This document shows positions 24,556 to 33,273 of a stretch of 64,000 bases of DNA, in pieces (position 1 is the stretch's first letter; the number at the start of each line of letters is the position of its first letter). The translations under genes and the position numbers were made by a program. The stretch is from the NCBI GenBank assembly GCA_028278555.1, contig JANQEA010000026.1:97267-161266 (forward strand), written 5' to 3'. The stretch comes from Candidatus Bipolaricaulota bacterium. GTDB taxonomy: Bacteria > Bipolaricaulota > Bipolaricaulia > UBA7950 > UBA9294. The notes under the pieces are model-generated. The model saw only the letters and a list, made by a program, of their open reading frames with translations, made no database searches and was not told the DNA's origin.

Positions 24556-25041
24556 TCACTCGTCTCCTTTCGGTCCGACAATCGTCGGAAGGTCTCGGAA
24601 GTGGAGGATCAGCTTGTCGAGTAGCGTCTCCAGCTGCGTGAGCTCCGCCTTCGAGAAACAGGCAAGCGGGTCGTAGCCCCCCGTCTGCCTCTTCTCGGCC
24701 TCTCGCAGTTCCCGGAGTTTCTCTCGTCCGGCATCGGTGATTCGGATGACGACGTACTTCCGGTTCGTCTCGTCCCGGTCGCGCTCGACCCAGCCGCGGC
24801 GTGCGAGGTTGCGGAGGATCACGCTGGTCGTCGGCCGGTCGCTGAACAGCAAGCTGGCGATCCGTGACGGATTCAACTCGCCGTGACGGTCGAGCTGAAC
24901 GAGGACGTTGAACTGCGGAACGGTCACGCCGAACGCCGCCACGTGTGTTTGGCGATATCGCTTGAACATGTGGATCACCTGAGCCATCTGACTGAGCGCG
25001 AGGTACGGTCGAGGCGAGCGGCTTGTCTTCGTTTCGGTCAT
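24556..25041 (-). CDS. MarR family transcriptional regulator
   Basis: The protein has 161 residues from ATG 25041 behind AAAGGAGG. The winged helix-turn-helix is clear: GELNPSRIASLLFSDRPTTSVILRNLARRGWVERDRDETNRK (about 55-97, recognition helix and wing with DxRxxx-type DETNRK), followed by ITDAGREKL. MarR proteins are dimeric repressors released by small phenolics, oxidants or other ligands. It is divergent from the esterase at 25177 across an AT-rich region with a palindrome, so it probably controls itself and that gene. Confidence 0.93.
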   Translation of the reverse strand: MTETKTSRSPRPYLALSQMAQVIHMFKRYRQTHVAAFGVTVPQFNVLVQLDRHGELNPSRIASLLFSDRPTTSVILRNLARRGWVERDRDETNRKYVVIRITDAGREKLRELREAEKRQTGGYDPLACFSKAELTQLETLLDKLILHFRDLPTIVGPKGDE

Positions 25042-25056
25042 CGGCGTTCCGCCTCC

Positions 25057-25112
25057 TTTGCCATGGTTCGAATTCGAAGTATAATGGCATCATCTCATGA
25101 TTAGAATACTAA
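25057..25112. promoter_or_regulatory. Divergent promoter region with candidate MarR operator
   Basis: On the plus strand a perfect TATAAT (25080-25085) lies 17 nt after TTTGCC (25057-25062) and would serve the esterase. On the minus strand, TATACT with TTCTAA 17 nt upstream would serve marR. The near-palindrome TTAGAATACTAA (25101-25112) covers the minus-strand -35 region. The layout fits autoregulation by the adjacent MarR protein. Confidence 0.45.
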
Positions 25113-25176
25113 CTATAACTATGTGATCGACTGCCATCCATCGAAGCGCGAATCCATCGCCAAGGGAGGCCATCCG

Positions 25177-26454
25177 ATGCAGGACCAGACATCGATCCGA
25201 AGTCCCCGGCTGCGGATCCTCAACGAAGCACTCGGACGGGGCGAGGCGAGCGCGCTCGCGTCGTTCTGGCACGAGATGTCGGAGCGGGGGACGCCGCTGA
25301 TCGAGCCGATCGAGGGAGACGAGGCCAACTGCCTGGTCACGTTCCTCTGGCGTGCGTCTGAGCCGGTCGCCGGGGTGCGTGTCATCGGCTATGTCTTCGG
25401 CCGCCACGACAACGGGATGCGGCTCCTCCCCGAAAGCGACGTCTGGTATCGAAGCTGCGTCCTCGCCAACGACGTCCGAGTTACGTATCAGTTCCACCCC
25501 CAGACCGACGCGCAGTCGGGGCAGGTCGGGGGCGCCGGCCGCTTTGCGGACTCCATCCACGATCCCCTGAATCCGAGGACGTTCGTCTTCGAGAGGGATG
25601 AGGAGGATCCGGATGGATTCGAGCTGACGCGCTCGGTACTCGAGATGCCAAACGCCGCCCCTCAGCCGCTGAACGAACGGGGAGACGGTGTCCCGGAGGG
25701 CGCGATCGAGCTTCATCGTCTGAGAAGCGAGATCCTGGAGAACGAGCGTCGGGTCTGGGTCTACACACCGGCGGGCTACGAAGCTGCTCGCTCAATGTCC
25801 TACGATCTGCTTCTCCTCTTCGACGGAACCGGCTTCGCTAGGTCCCCACTCCCGACGATCCTCGACAATCTGATCGATGCCGGCGCGATTCGACCGCTCG
25901 TCGCGATCATGCCCTGCAGCATCAGTCAGACGCTCCGGCTGAAGGAACTCCTTCTTCACGAGCCGTTCAACGCGTTCCTCGCCGAGGAGCTGATCCCTTG
26001 GGCGCGCGAATCGTATCGGCTGACCGACGATCCGCGGCAGACGGTCGTCGGTGGAGCAAGCGCCGGCGGACTCGCCGCCGCCTACGCAGCGTTCGAGCAT
26101 CCGGAGCTGTTCGGCAATGTGCTCAGCCTGTCAGGCGCGTTCGTCTTCGCTCCGGGACTGATGAGTCCCGGCTGGAACGGGGAGCATGAGTGGCTGACAC
26201 GGCAAATCGCCACCTCGGAGACGAAACCGATCCGATTCTACCTCTCGGCGGGCACGCTCGAGATCGTCAGCATGTTCGACCTCTCCGGCGGACCGGCGCT
26301 CCTTCCGGGCAACCGGCACCTGCGGACCGTCCTCGCGCTGAAGGACTACGAGCATTGGCTCGACGAGTTCCCGGGAGCGCACGACATGATCAGCTGGCAG
26401 GGGGTCATCCCCGAGGGGCTGCCCACCCTGCTGGGGGATTGTGCGAACGGTTAG
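25177..26454 (+). CDS. Enterochelin-esterase-like alpha/beta hydrolase
   Basis: The protein has 425 residues from ATG 25177 (AAGGGAGG upstream). The N-terminal ~170 residues form a beta-rich domain like the early-set domain of Fes-type esterases (LVTFLWRASEPVAGVRVIG). The C-terminal alpha/beta hydrolase of esterase D type has RRVWVYTPAGYE, the nucleophile elbow GGASAGGLAA and a likely catalytic His in FPGAHDMISWQ near the end. It lacks a signal peptide, as expected for a cytosolic trilactone or xenobiotic esterase. It overlaps the convergent DinB gene by 4 nt. Confidence 0.88.
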   Translation: MQDQTSIRSPRLRILNEALGRGEASALASFWHEMSERGTPLIEPIEGDEANCLVTFLWRASEPVAGVRVIGYVFGRHDNGMRLLPESDVWYRSCVLANDVRVTYQFHPQTDAQSGQVGGAGRFADSIHDPLNPRTFVFERDEEDPDGFELTRSVLEMPNAAPQPLNERGDGVPEGAIELHRLRSEILENERRVWVYTPAGYEAARSMSYDLLLLFDGTGFARSPLPTILDNLIDAGAIRPLVAIMPCSISQTLRLKELLLHEPFNAFLAEELIPWARESYRLTDDPRQTVVGGASAGGLAAAYAAFEHPELFGNVLSLSGAFVFAPGLMSPGWNGEHEWLTRQIATSETKPIRFYLSAGTLEIVSMFDLSGGPALLPGNRHLRTVLALKDYEHWLDEFPGAHDMISWQGVIPEGLPTLLGDCANG

Positions 26455-26954
26455 TCGTTCCCCCACCCCCACAGGTGGCCGGTGTGGACCGGCTTCCCCA
26501 TCAGCTTCAGGTAGTAATAGAGCTGACTCCTGTGGGATTCGATGTGCGTGACCATAAACCCGAGCTGAGCGCCCAGCGGCAGCGGCGCTTTGTCCCACGG
26601 CGCGGCGACCATCCGATCGCAGAAATCGTCATCGGTCAGCCCATCGAGAACGTCAAGCGCTTTCTTCCGGTCCTCGGCGATCCGCTCCTTCGCCTCGTCG
26701 AGGTTGGCGACCGCCGGGAGCTTGTCGGCCTTCGGCATTCCGCCCTCGGGGAGGTTCCACTCTCCGGTGATGAAGCTTTCCATCAGGACTCCACACGATT
26801 GGACAAGGTGATCGAGAAGCTGCCCGATGGTCATCCAGTTCTCTCCGGTCGCCGGCTTCCACGCGAGATCGTCATCGGTCAGCTGGGCGAGCAGCCCTTC
26901 CGCCGCCTTGTACGCGCCCTCGGTCTGCTTGGTCAGTGTTTCCTTCCAGCTCAT
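26451..26954 (-). CDS. DinB family protein (four-helix metal-binding bundle)
   Basis: The protein has 167 residues. DinB-like features are NWMTIGQLLDHLVQSCG near residue 40 (first metal-ligand His) and GFMVTHIESHRSQLYYYLKLMG near 135 (H-x3-H-type ligand pair). The family binds Ni/Zn with three His and includes thiol-transferase-like enzymes such as mycothiol or bacillithiol transferases; the exact role is unknown. ATG 26954 is preceded by AGAAGGAGG. 26955-27104 holds no feature I recognise. Confidence 0.88.
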   Translation of the reverse strand: MSWKETLTKQTEGAYKAAEGLLAQLTDDDLAWKPATGENWMTIGQLLDHLVQSCGVLMESFITGEWNLPEGGMPKADKLPAVANLDEAKERIAEDRKKALDVLDGLTDDDFCDRMVAAPWDKAPLPLGAQLGFMVTHIESHRSQLYYYLKLMGKPVHTGHLWGWGND

Positions 26955-27104
26955 CGAAACCTCCTTCTACAAGGTCCTCTTCTCTTGAAGTGGGCAAGCC
27001 GCTCATCGCCGAGCCGCTGCTGGCAATGGGCCCAGAAGCTACCGAAGAAACCACCCGGCTGCCAGCGAAGTGGGGCGGCCAAACGTGTGTGCGAGCTGAG
27101 AAGA

Positions 27105-27557
27105 CTACGGGTCGTCTTCGAGCGCCTCAGCGGCGTGTCGCGCGATGGAGCCACGGTACTTCTGTTCGCGTTCCCGATCCCTCTTGCCGCGGATCCCTCT
27201 CTGACAAGCCAAGTAGATCACAGCGCCGACGGCCCCAAACATGGGAAGAAGAATCGGCGAGAGGAAGATCCCCGGACAAGCGCCAATCGCCTGCACAATC
27301 GCTTGCCCCGTGAAGATTGCCAGAAAGCCGACAGCAAACCCTCCGCCAATCAGCACCACCGGATTGACGTCCTGCCGCTGTCTGGATCCCGCATACGCGA
27401 AAGCAGCGCCAGCAGCCGCGCCGATGACCATGTTGTACGGAATGACGAGGAATGAGAGCGCCACCGCCCTGCAGAAGAACGCGTACGGAATCGAGACCGC
27501 GCTTCCCGCCGCCAACCCAACAAGGACTCCTATCACAATCACGAACGGATCGCCCAT
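27105..27557 (-). CDS. Small integral membrane protein, unknown
   Basis: The protein has 150 residues from ATG 27557 (GAGGTGAG upstream). About four hydrophobic helices are visible (IGVLVGLAAGSAVSIPYA; MVIGAAAGAAFAYAGS; VVLIGGGFAVGFLAIFTG; SPILLPMFGAVGAVIYLA), then a charged C-terminal tail (GKRDREREQKYRG). No family was recognised. Glycine-zipper-like spacing occurs in helix 2. Confidence 0.6.
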   Translation of the reverse strand: MGDPFVIVIGVLVGLAAGSAVSIPYAFFCRAVALSFLVIPYNMVIGAAAGAAFAYAGSRQRQDVNPVVLIGGGFAVGFLAIFTGQAIVQAIGACPGIFLSPILLPMFGAVGAVIYLACQRGIRGKRDREREQKYRGSIARHAAEALEDDP

Positions 27558-27688
27558 GGACTCACCTCCCACCGCACGAGGCATCATACATGCAAAGTTC
27601 GGATGATCAACACACACGCATCGACGCTGTTCTGGGCCGTGGGCCTCCCGGCATGGCGGCGATCCTTGACCTCCGCTACACTGGCGAC

Positions 27689-28273
27689 ATGCCAGGCACA
27701 CCCATCCGGCTCGAGACCGATCGCTTGATCGTCCGCCGCTTCCAGGAGAGCGACGTTCCCGCCATCCTCGACTACTCCCGACACGACGCATCGGACGAGC
27801 ACCGCCGTCGGAACGTCGATTGGGAGATGACCGAGACATCGGTCCGCAAGTGGTGGGCACCGATGATGACGATGAGGCCGGAGGAGGCGATCAACTGGCT
27901 GTCGCTCGTCATCGAGCTGAAGGGGGAGAGCCGGGCGATCGGCAACACCGGGTTCAACGCGAAGCGGATCGGCGATGCCTTCCAAGGGCAGACCGGCTGG
28001 TTCGTCGGAGAAGCCTACGAAGGGAACGGCTATGTCACCGAGGCGGCGACCGCGCTCCTCGACTACCTCTTCGGGGCGGTCGGATTCCACCGCGTCTACG
28101 CGATGACGTCGCTCGACAATGAGCGATCTTGGGGCGTGATGGAGCGACTCGGGATGCGGCGCGAGGCACATTTCGTCAGGAACTGCTACCACGACGACGG
28201 CTGGGTCGACGAGTTCGTCTACGCGATCCTCGCCGAGGAGTGGGCCGCGCACCGTGCCGGGCAAGCGACGTAG
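27689..28273 (+). CDS. GNAT N-acetyltransferase, RimJ/RimL-like
   Basis: The protein has 194 residues from ATG 27689 (MPGTPIRLETDRLIVRRF); no good SD is visible. It opens with the RLETDRLIVR motif typical of RimJ/L enzymes, and carries the acetyl-CoA region GWFVGEAYEGNGYVTEAATAL (E-GNGY) and NERSWGVMERLGMRREAHF. It probably acetylates a protein N-terminus or small amine. Confidence 0.88.
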   Translation: MPGTPIRLETDRLIVRRFQESDVPAILDYSRHDASDEHRRRNVDWEMTETSVRKWWAPMMTMRPEEAINWLSLVIELKGESRAIGNTGFNAKRIGDAFQGQTGWFVGEAYEGNGYVTEAATALLDYLFGAVGFHRVYAMTSLDNERSWGVMERLGMRREAHFVRNCYHDDGWVDEFVYAILAEEWAAHRAGQAT

Positions 28274-28303
28274 ATCCGCTCAACCCAGCATCGGCGGAGG
28301 AGT

Positions 28304-30001
28304 TCAGAACGTCTCGTCGATTGACACAATCGGACAGACGGCCAGCGCGTTCCCAGAGCGGAGTAGGCGGAGCCCGCCGAGCGCGTAGGCGAACCACGCA
28401 GATGGACCCGTTCCGACAGGAGCGAGCAGTTTCTTCCCGTCCTTGACCTCACGCACCCGGGCACGACGCCCAAGGCCGGCCTTCTCCCGCGCGCGCTCGA
28501 TTGCGACATCGAGACCGCCGAGCTCGTCGACAAGCCCGTGTTCCAACGCCTGGCGTCCCGTCCAAACGCGGCCGCCTCCGACCGCATCGACGGCCTCGCG
28601 CGACATCCCACGGCTCGCCATGACCCGGTCGAGGAAGACATCGTAGATCCGATTGATCTGCTCCCACATGCTGCGCCGTTCGTCCTCGGTGAACGGGCGA
28701 GATCCGGACATCAGTTCCGCGTGTTCCCCTCGGCTGACGATCTCGCGATGCCAGAGCAGCTTCTCGTAGAGTCCGGCGTTGACGAACTTGCCGGTGAGGA
28801 CGCCAATCGAACCGGTGAGCGTCCCGGGCTGCGCGAGGATCCTCGCCCCGGGCGTGGCGACGTAGTAGCCGCCCGATGCCGCGACGTCGCCCATCGAGAC
28901 GATGACCGGCTTCACCTTCGAAACCTCTCGGAGTGCGGCCGCCATCGCTTCGGAGGACGTCGCCGATCCCCCGCCCGAGTCGACGTGGACGACGACCGCG
29001 GCCGCGCGCTTGCTCCGCGCCAGCGCACGCGCCTGTTGGACGACCGTCAGATCGCCGACCCGCTCGCTGAACAGGAGCGGGAGACGAAACGGTGGCTTCA
29101 CCGGCGGGGTCGAACTCCGGCCATCGATGATGTCGCCGGCGATCCGCAGCAATGCGATGTGTTTTCCCGGCAAGCGAAGCGGCGACAGGAGAAGCCGCTT
29201 CTTGGCCGTCCCGTAGTCCGCCAACCTGGCCGGCTTGTTCTCCGCCCCGAGGCGCTTCGGGAGCTCCTCTTCACCGACCACGCCATCGACGAGACCCGCT
29301 TCGATGGCCGCCTCCCCTGGGTAGGGGCCGTTGTCGATCAGCGACTTCGCCTCGTCGGCCGAGATCCCTCGTCCGGCCGCGATCCCTTCGATGTACTGCT
29401 CGTACACGTCGTCGATCAACCATTCGGCCATTGCGCGGTTCTCGTCGGACATGCGGTTCCGCGAGAACATGTCCCCAGCGGTCTTGTACGGGCTGATCTG
29501 CACGATGTCCGCCTCCAGCCCGACCTTCTCCAGCGCGTCGGCGAGGAAGACGTATCCCCGCCCGACACCAACGGCGGTGAGGCTCCCAGCGTGCTGCACG
29601 AGGATCTCATCGGCGGCGCATGCGACGTAATAGCGCGCCATGTCGTACTGATTCGCCCAGACGACGACGCGTTTGCCGGCAGCACGAAGCTCGGCGATCA
29701 GTCCACGGAGGCTCTGGAGCGTGGCAGGAGCAGACCCGACCGCACAGAGGCGGAGCACGACGCCCTTCACGCGCCGATCCCCCGCGACATGCCGAATCTG
29801 CCGCCCGAGAACGCGGAGCGACGGCTTCTTCTGACTGAGCAGCCGCTTCGGGAACGGCGGTCGCGGCGGCGCCATCTCGGGATACGGTCCCTCCAGCGTG
29901 AACGTCACGTAGTCGGGCGCCCGGCCGAGCAGCCGACGTGCATTCCTCAGCCAGCGGTGGACAACACGAAACGGGAAGATCAGATACGGCACGCGCAGCA
30001 C
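28304..30001 (-). CDS. sppA: Signal peptide peptidase SppA, 67-kDa (tandem-domain) type
   Basis: The protein has 565 residues in two S49 domains, as in E. coli SppA. The catalytic Lys is in SPYKTAGDMFSR (N-terminal domain, near 170), and the nucleophile Ser is in GDVAASGGYYVA (C-terminal domain, near 375). An N-terminal hydrophobic stretch (VPYLIFPFRVV) may anchor it to the membrane. It degrades cleaved signal peptides. The spacing of Lys and Ser domains indicates the full-length type, with no truncation. It lies 160 nt downstream of the DUF35 gene in the same direction. Confidence 0.93.
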   Translation of the reverse strand: MLRVPYLIFPFRVVHRWLRNARRLLGRAPDYVTFTLEGPYPEMAPPRPPFPKRLLSQKKPSLRVLGRQIRHVAGDRRVKGVVLRLCAVGSAPATLQSLRGLIAELRAAGKRVVVWANQYDMARYYVACAADEILVQHAGSLTAVGVGRGYVFLADALEKVGLEADIVQISPYKTAGDMFSRNRMSDENRAMAEWLIDDVYEQYIEGIAAGRGISADEAKSLIDNGPYPGEAAIEAGLVDGVVGEEELPKRLGAENKPARLADYGTAKKRLLLSPLRLPGKHIALLRIAGDIIDGRSSTPPVKPPFRLPLLFSERVGDLTVVQQARALARSKRAAAVVVHVDSGGGSATSSEAMAAALREVSKVKPVIVSMGDVAASGGYYVATPGARILAQPGTLTGSIGVLTGKFVNAGLYEKLLWHREIVSRGEHAELMSGSRPFTEDERRSMWEQINRIYDVFLDRVMASRGMSREAVDAVGGGRVWTGRQALEHGLVDELGGLDVAIERAREKAGLGRRARVREVKDGKKLLAPVGTGPSAWFAYALGGLRLLRSGNALAVCPIVSIDETF

Positions 30002-30161
30002 CTCCCTCGGTCTCTCGCAACAAGCAGCCGAACTGCCGTTGCCATATGTATGTTGGACGATCCGCTCGATCCGTTCAATCGAGGAGCAGGCGGAAGAAGA
30101 GCGCGCCCTCCGAGGAAGGCGCGCTTTGCGTCGTTCAGATTTCTGCTCACCGCCGGTGCCG

Positions 30162-30500
30162 CTACACCGGGACGAACTGCAAGCCCATGATCGGCTTGTC
30201 TCCCGGCTCGCGAACGACGCCGATCGTCGATTTCACCCGTTTGCCGAGCTTCGGATCGTCGTCGAGGAGTTGACCGGTCACGCGGATCCCGTCGTCAAGC
30301 TCGACGATCGCCAGGCGGAGGTAGCGCGTCTCGTAGTCGATCGCCAGGGCGTAGACATCCGTGTACGTCAGGACCTTCCCTTCGCCGCCGATCTCGATCC
30401 GGTCGAACGACTCGTTGCGGCAGTTCGCACAGACAGCGCGTCTCGGATAGCTCACCGTGCCGCAAGACTTGCACTTGCCGCCGTAGATCACCTCGCTCAT
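30162..30500 (-). CDS. DUF35 OB-fold/zinc-ribbon acyl-CoA-associated protein
   Basis: The protein has 112 residues. A rubredoxin-like zinc ribbon (CKSCG...CANCRNE) is followed by an OB fold (GEGKVLTYTDVYALA; GIRVTGQL). DUF35 partners bridge thiolases and other acyl-CoA enzymes, as shown for archaeal acetoacetyl-CoA thiolase/HMG-CoA synthase complexes and steroid-degradation hydratases. Its start overlaps the thiolase stop by 1 nt, strongly supporting a complex with that thiolase. Confidence 0.92.
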   Translation of the reverse strand: MSEVIYGGKCKSCGTVSYPRRAVCANCRNESFDRIEIGGEGKVLTYTDVYALAIDYETRYLRLAIVELDDGIRVTGQLLDDDPKLGKRVKSTIGVVREPGDKPIMGLQFVPV

Positions 30501-31681
30501 CAGCCCTCCCTCCGAAGCACGGTCGCCACGACGTTGTTCCCGAATCCGCCGAAGTTGCAGGCGTAGGCCGTCTTCGCGTTCTGCACCTGTCGCTCATCGG
30601 CCTCGCCGCGAAGCTGCCAGACGAGCTCGACGAGCTGGGCGACGCCGGTCGCACCGACCGGATGTCCTTTCGCCTTCAGTCCGCCGGACGGGTTGATCGG
30701 CAGTTTTCCGTCCAACGCAGTCTCGCCGCGTTCGAGTGCCAGATGCCCTTCGCCACGAGGGAAGAAGCCGGCCGCCTCGCTTTCGGCAATCTCGAGGATA
30801 GTGAACGCGTCGTGCAGCTCGACGACGTCGACATCGGACGGCGTTGCGCCGGCCATTCCGAACGCCTTCTCGCTGGCGATCCGAACCGCCTTCAGGTCGG
30901 TCGGATCCTCGCGTTCGTGAACGGCGTGGGTGTCTGTCGCCTGCCCGATCCCGGCGACGCGGACCTTCGGGCCTCCAAGCTTCGCCGCAACGTCTTCGGA
31001 GACGAGAACGAGCGATGCCGCGCCGTCGCTCACCGGACAGCAGTCGAACATGTGCAGCGGCGCAGCGATCGGCGGGTTGTTCACGGCCGCCTCGGGGAGC
31101 GTGAGGATCCCCTCCATCGTCACCGTCTGCTGGATATGCGCGTACGGGTTCTTCGTCGCGTTCTCGTGGTTCTTGATCGCGACCATCGCCAGATGCTTCC
31201 GCTCGACGCCGAACCGATCCATGAACAGCCGCGCGAACATCCCGGCGAGCGACGGGAGCGTCACCCCGTAGATGTACTCCGCTTCAGGATGAGAGAGGCT
31301 GGCGACGAAGTCGGTTCCCTCGAGGCCGTTGACCGTGCGCATCCGCTCGACGCCGGTCACGAGGACGACGTCGGCCATGCCGGACGCGATCGCCTGGCAA
31401 CCGACCTTGAACGCCGATGCGCCGGAGGCCGGTCCGTTCTCGACCGCCTCGGCCATCGCAGGGTAGAGCGCCAGCTGATCGACGAGCGCGCTACCGAGGG
31501 CTGTCTGCTTGTTGACGCGGGCCGCGCCCATGTTGGCGACAACCACGCCGTCCACGGGGATCTCGCCGAGATCGGCGTGATGGAGTGCCGAACGGGACGC
31601 CTCGCTCGCGAGACGGATCAGCGACCACTCCGCGCGGCCGAACTTCGTCATCCCAGCGCCGGCGATGTAGACGGGCTTCAT
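30500..31681 (-). CDS. Thiolase family protein (acetyl-CoA acetyltransferase, SCP2/archaeal type)
   Basis: The protein has 393 residues from ATG 31681. It starts with VYIAGAGMTKFGR, typical of the archaeal/SCP-x thiolase group that pairs with DUF35. The nucleophile Cys is expected in SAFKVGCQAIASGMADVVLV near residue 85, and the C-terminal block has GGLKAKGHPVGATGVAQLVE (catalytic His) and CNFGGFGNNVV. It condenses or cleaves 3-ketoacyl-CoA; the substrate is unknown. Overlaps of 4 nt upstream (ATGA with the GNAT-like gene) and 1 nt downstream (DUF35) make a tightly coupled three-gene operon. Confidence 0.93.
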   Translation of the reverse strand: MKPVYIAGAGMTKFGRAEWSLIRLASEASRSALHHADLGEIPVDGVVVANMGAARVNKQTALGSALVDQLALYPAMAEAVENGPASGASAFKVGCQAIASGMADVVLVTGVERMRTVNGLEGTDFVASLSHPEAEYIYGVTLPSLAGMFARLFMDRFGVERKHLAMVAIKNHENATKNPYAHIQQTVTMEGILTLPEAAVNNPPIAAPLHMFDCCPVSDGAASLVLVSEDVAAKLGGPKVRVAGIGQATDTHAVHEREDPTDLKAVRIASEKAFGMAGATPSDVDVVELHDAFTILEIAESEAAGFFPRGEGHLALERGETALDGKLPINPSGGLKAKGHPVGATGVAQLVELVWQLRGEADERQVQNAKTAYACNFGGFGNNVVATVLRREG

Positions 31682-32373
31682 GTCTCGCCCTCCTTCTCTC
31701 CAGCGACTTGGCGCACGACGGTCTCCTCGCCGGGGAGGACGATCGTCTCGGCCGACTTCAGGAGCTCCTCCGAAACTGGCCGTGTGCCTGAGACGAGTCT
31801 CGGCTTGGCGTTGTAGTACGTCTCCTTCGGCAAGACCCATGAGGGCACACCGCCGAGCTCATGCTGAACCTCGAACCTCTTCTCAAGCGGATACTCGATC
31901 ATCCAGCGTCGGAAGCCGATCGGACTCTCCGCGACGATCAGGACCTCCTCCTGACCGCAGTGCTCGATGTGATACTCCATCTTCGCCGCGAACAGGTGTG
32001 ATCCGACGCGAAGCCCACGGCGGATCGTCAGCGTGTGATAGCTCATCCCCGTCTTCTCATCGACCAGCCGACCGTTGACCATCCCCGCGAGAACGCCGTC
32101 GATCAGCCCGGCGAGGACGTACTCGTCCTTGACGCGATACCGCTTGTAGGCGAGCAACTCGCCGAAGAGCCGAGCGCCGACGATGTCGTAGAAGTCGCGC
32201 TCGACCCAGAGCAACGGATAGATCGCCTCGAGGAGCGTCGGGATCTCCTCCCGTTCGACCTGCCGAACGACCATCTTCTCTCCGCTGGCAAGGGTGATCA
32301 CTTTCGGCGGATACGGGGGCATGTCCATCGCCGGCGGGCGAAGGGACGCCTCGAGTTCGCTGATCTTTGCCAT
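31678..32373 (-). CDS. GNAT-like protein of unknown function, first gene of the thiolase operon
   Basis: The protein has 231 residues from ATG 32373 behind AAAGGAG. The middle looks like a GNAT acyltransferase: GVLAGMVNGRLVDEKTG, then HTLTIRRGLRVGSHLFAAKM (R-G-L-R-V-G-S-H in the acyl-CoA loop position). The N-terminal ~45 residues and the C-terminal ~40 are outside the domain. Its stop is inside the thiolase start (ATGA), so it probably acts on an acyl-CoA made or used by thiolase/DUF35. Family assignment is tentative. Confidence 0.6.
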   Translation of the reverse strand: MAKISELEASLRPPAMDMPPYPPKVITLASGEKMVVRQVEREEIPTLLEAIYPLLWVERDFYDIVGARLFGELLAYKRYRVKDEYVLAGLIDGVLAGMVNGRLVDEKTGMSYHTLTIRRGLRVGSHLFAAKMEYHIEHCGQEEVLIVAESPIGFRRWMIEYPLEKRFEVQHELGGVPSWVLPKETYYNAKPRLVSGTRPVSEELLKSAETIVLPGEETVVRQVAGEKEGET

Positions 32374-32657
32374 CCCAACTCCTTTCGCTCTTCGCACCCC
32401 AATGGAAATCCTCCGCGCACGAGATCCGCGGAGTGGCAGCCGCCGTGCGAAAACGGCCTAGTTGTCTGTCTGCCTTACATTACGTCTACAGGAACGGATC
32501 GTCAATGCCGTAGGCACATCCGGGCACATGGGGCACGCGGGACCCATCGAACGGACGGTCTTCCTTGACGCGTTTCGGACTCACGGGCTAGGTTGGGCGG
32601 ACAAAACGCGCGGTCCACGCGGCAGCAGGCGATGGCCGCGCTGGCGGGAGGGAATCC

Positions 32658-32942
32658 ATGGATCGAGCGAATTTCGTGGGCTACAGGGGACTAGCGTACA
32701 TCATGTGGGGCTCGTGGCGGATCGAGGGGCAAGCGATGATTGAGGGAGCGCCGACGGACGGGTTCTCGGGAACGTTCGTCGCCGATTCGGAGACCGAACC
32801 ACTCCTCCTCTCGACCCTCGCAACAGCACTACACGAATCCTACCGGTTACGGATCGGAGAGGAAGAAGAGCACCACGAGCCAGTCGACATCGCGATCGTC
32901 GGCCACGACGGGAATCGGATCAACTTCGCATTCCGCGAGTAA
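32658..32942 (+). CDS. Hypothetical protein (94 aa)
   Basis: The protein has 94 residues with ATG 32658 behind GGGAGGGAATCC, a good SD. It has an acidic and His-containing middle (RIGEEEEHHEPVD) and ends HDGNRINFAFRE; it is probably a small beta-alpha cytosolic protein. No family was recognised. The 284-bp region upstream (32374-32657) is the divergent control region with the thiolase operon; no clear -35/-10 pair was assigned. Confidence 0.55.
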   Translation: MDRANFVGYRGLAYIMWGSWRIEGQAMIEGAPTDGFSGTFVADSETEPLLLSTLATALHESYRLRIGEEEEHHEPVDIAIVGHDGNRINFAFRE

Positions 32943-32962
32943 CGGGCCCCCTCACTGTCCCG

Positions 32963-33223
32963 CTAGGATTCTGCTGGGGAGTTCTCCGACTCGGCCGTCT
33001 CAGCATCCTTCAGGTCTTGTGCGCGAAGGCCCATGCATTCGGCGGCCGCTTTGCACCACTTCGCGCAGGTCGGCGCCGCTTTCTTGTAGACGGGGGTCCG
33101 ACAGCGCGGGCACCGGGCCTTCGACTCATCGGAGAAGATCTCGACCTCCGCACCGCAATTCGAGCAACGCAGGATCGTCGAGGTAAGACGCTGTCCGCTG
33201 ATCCCCGGGCATCTCAGTCGCAC
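32963..33223 (-). CDS. Zinc-ribbon protein with C-terminal Cys cluster (86 aa)
   Basis: The protein has 86 residues from GTG 33223 (GGGAGGG upstream); a TTG 13 codons earlier is less likely. A zinc ribbon, LRCSNCGAEVEIFSDESKAR then CPRCRTPVY, is followed by TCAKWCKAAAECMG, a C-x3-C-x5-C group that may bind a second metal. Similar short zinc-ribbon proteins occur in anaerobic bacteria and are often attached to or near HD-domain hydrolases; function unknown. Confidence 0.72.
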   Translation of the reverse strand: MRLRCPGISGQRLTSTILRCSNCGAEVEIFSDESKARCPRCRTPVYKKAAPTCAKWCKAAAECMGLRAQDLKDAETAESENSPAES

Positions 33224-33273
33224 GAACCCTCCCCGCTCCGTTGTCTCATCGCGCCCAGCCAACGAGCCTGCTC

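Noticed and set aside
28538..30190. Plus-strand open frame of 550 codons
   Set aside because: Antisense to SppA, whose catalytic Lys and Ser motifs are intact.
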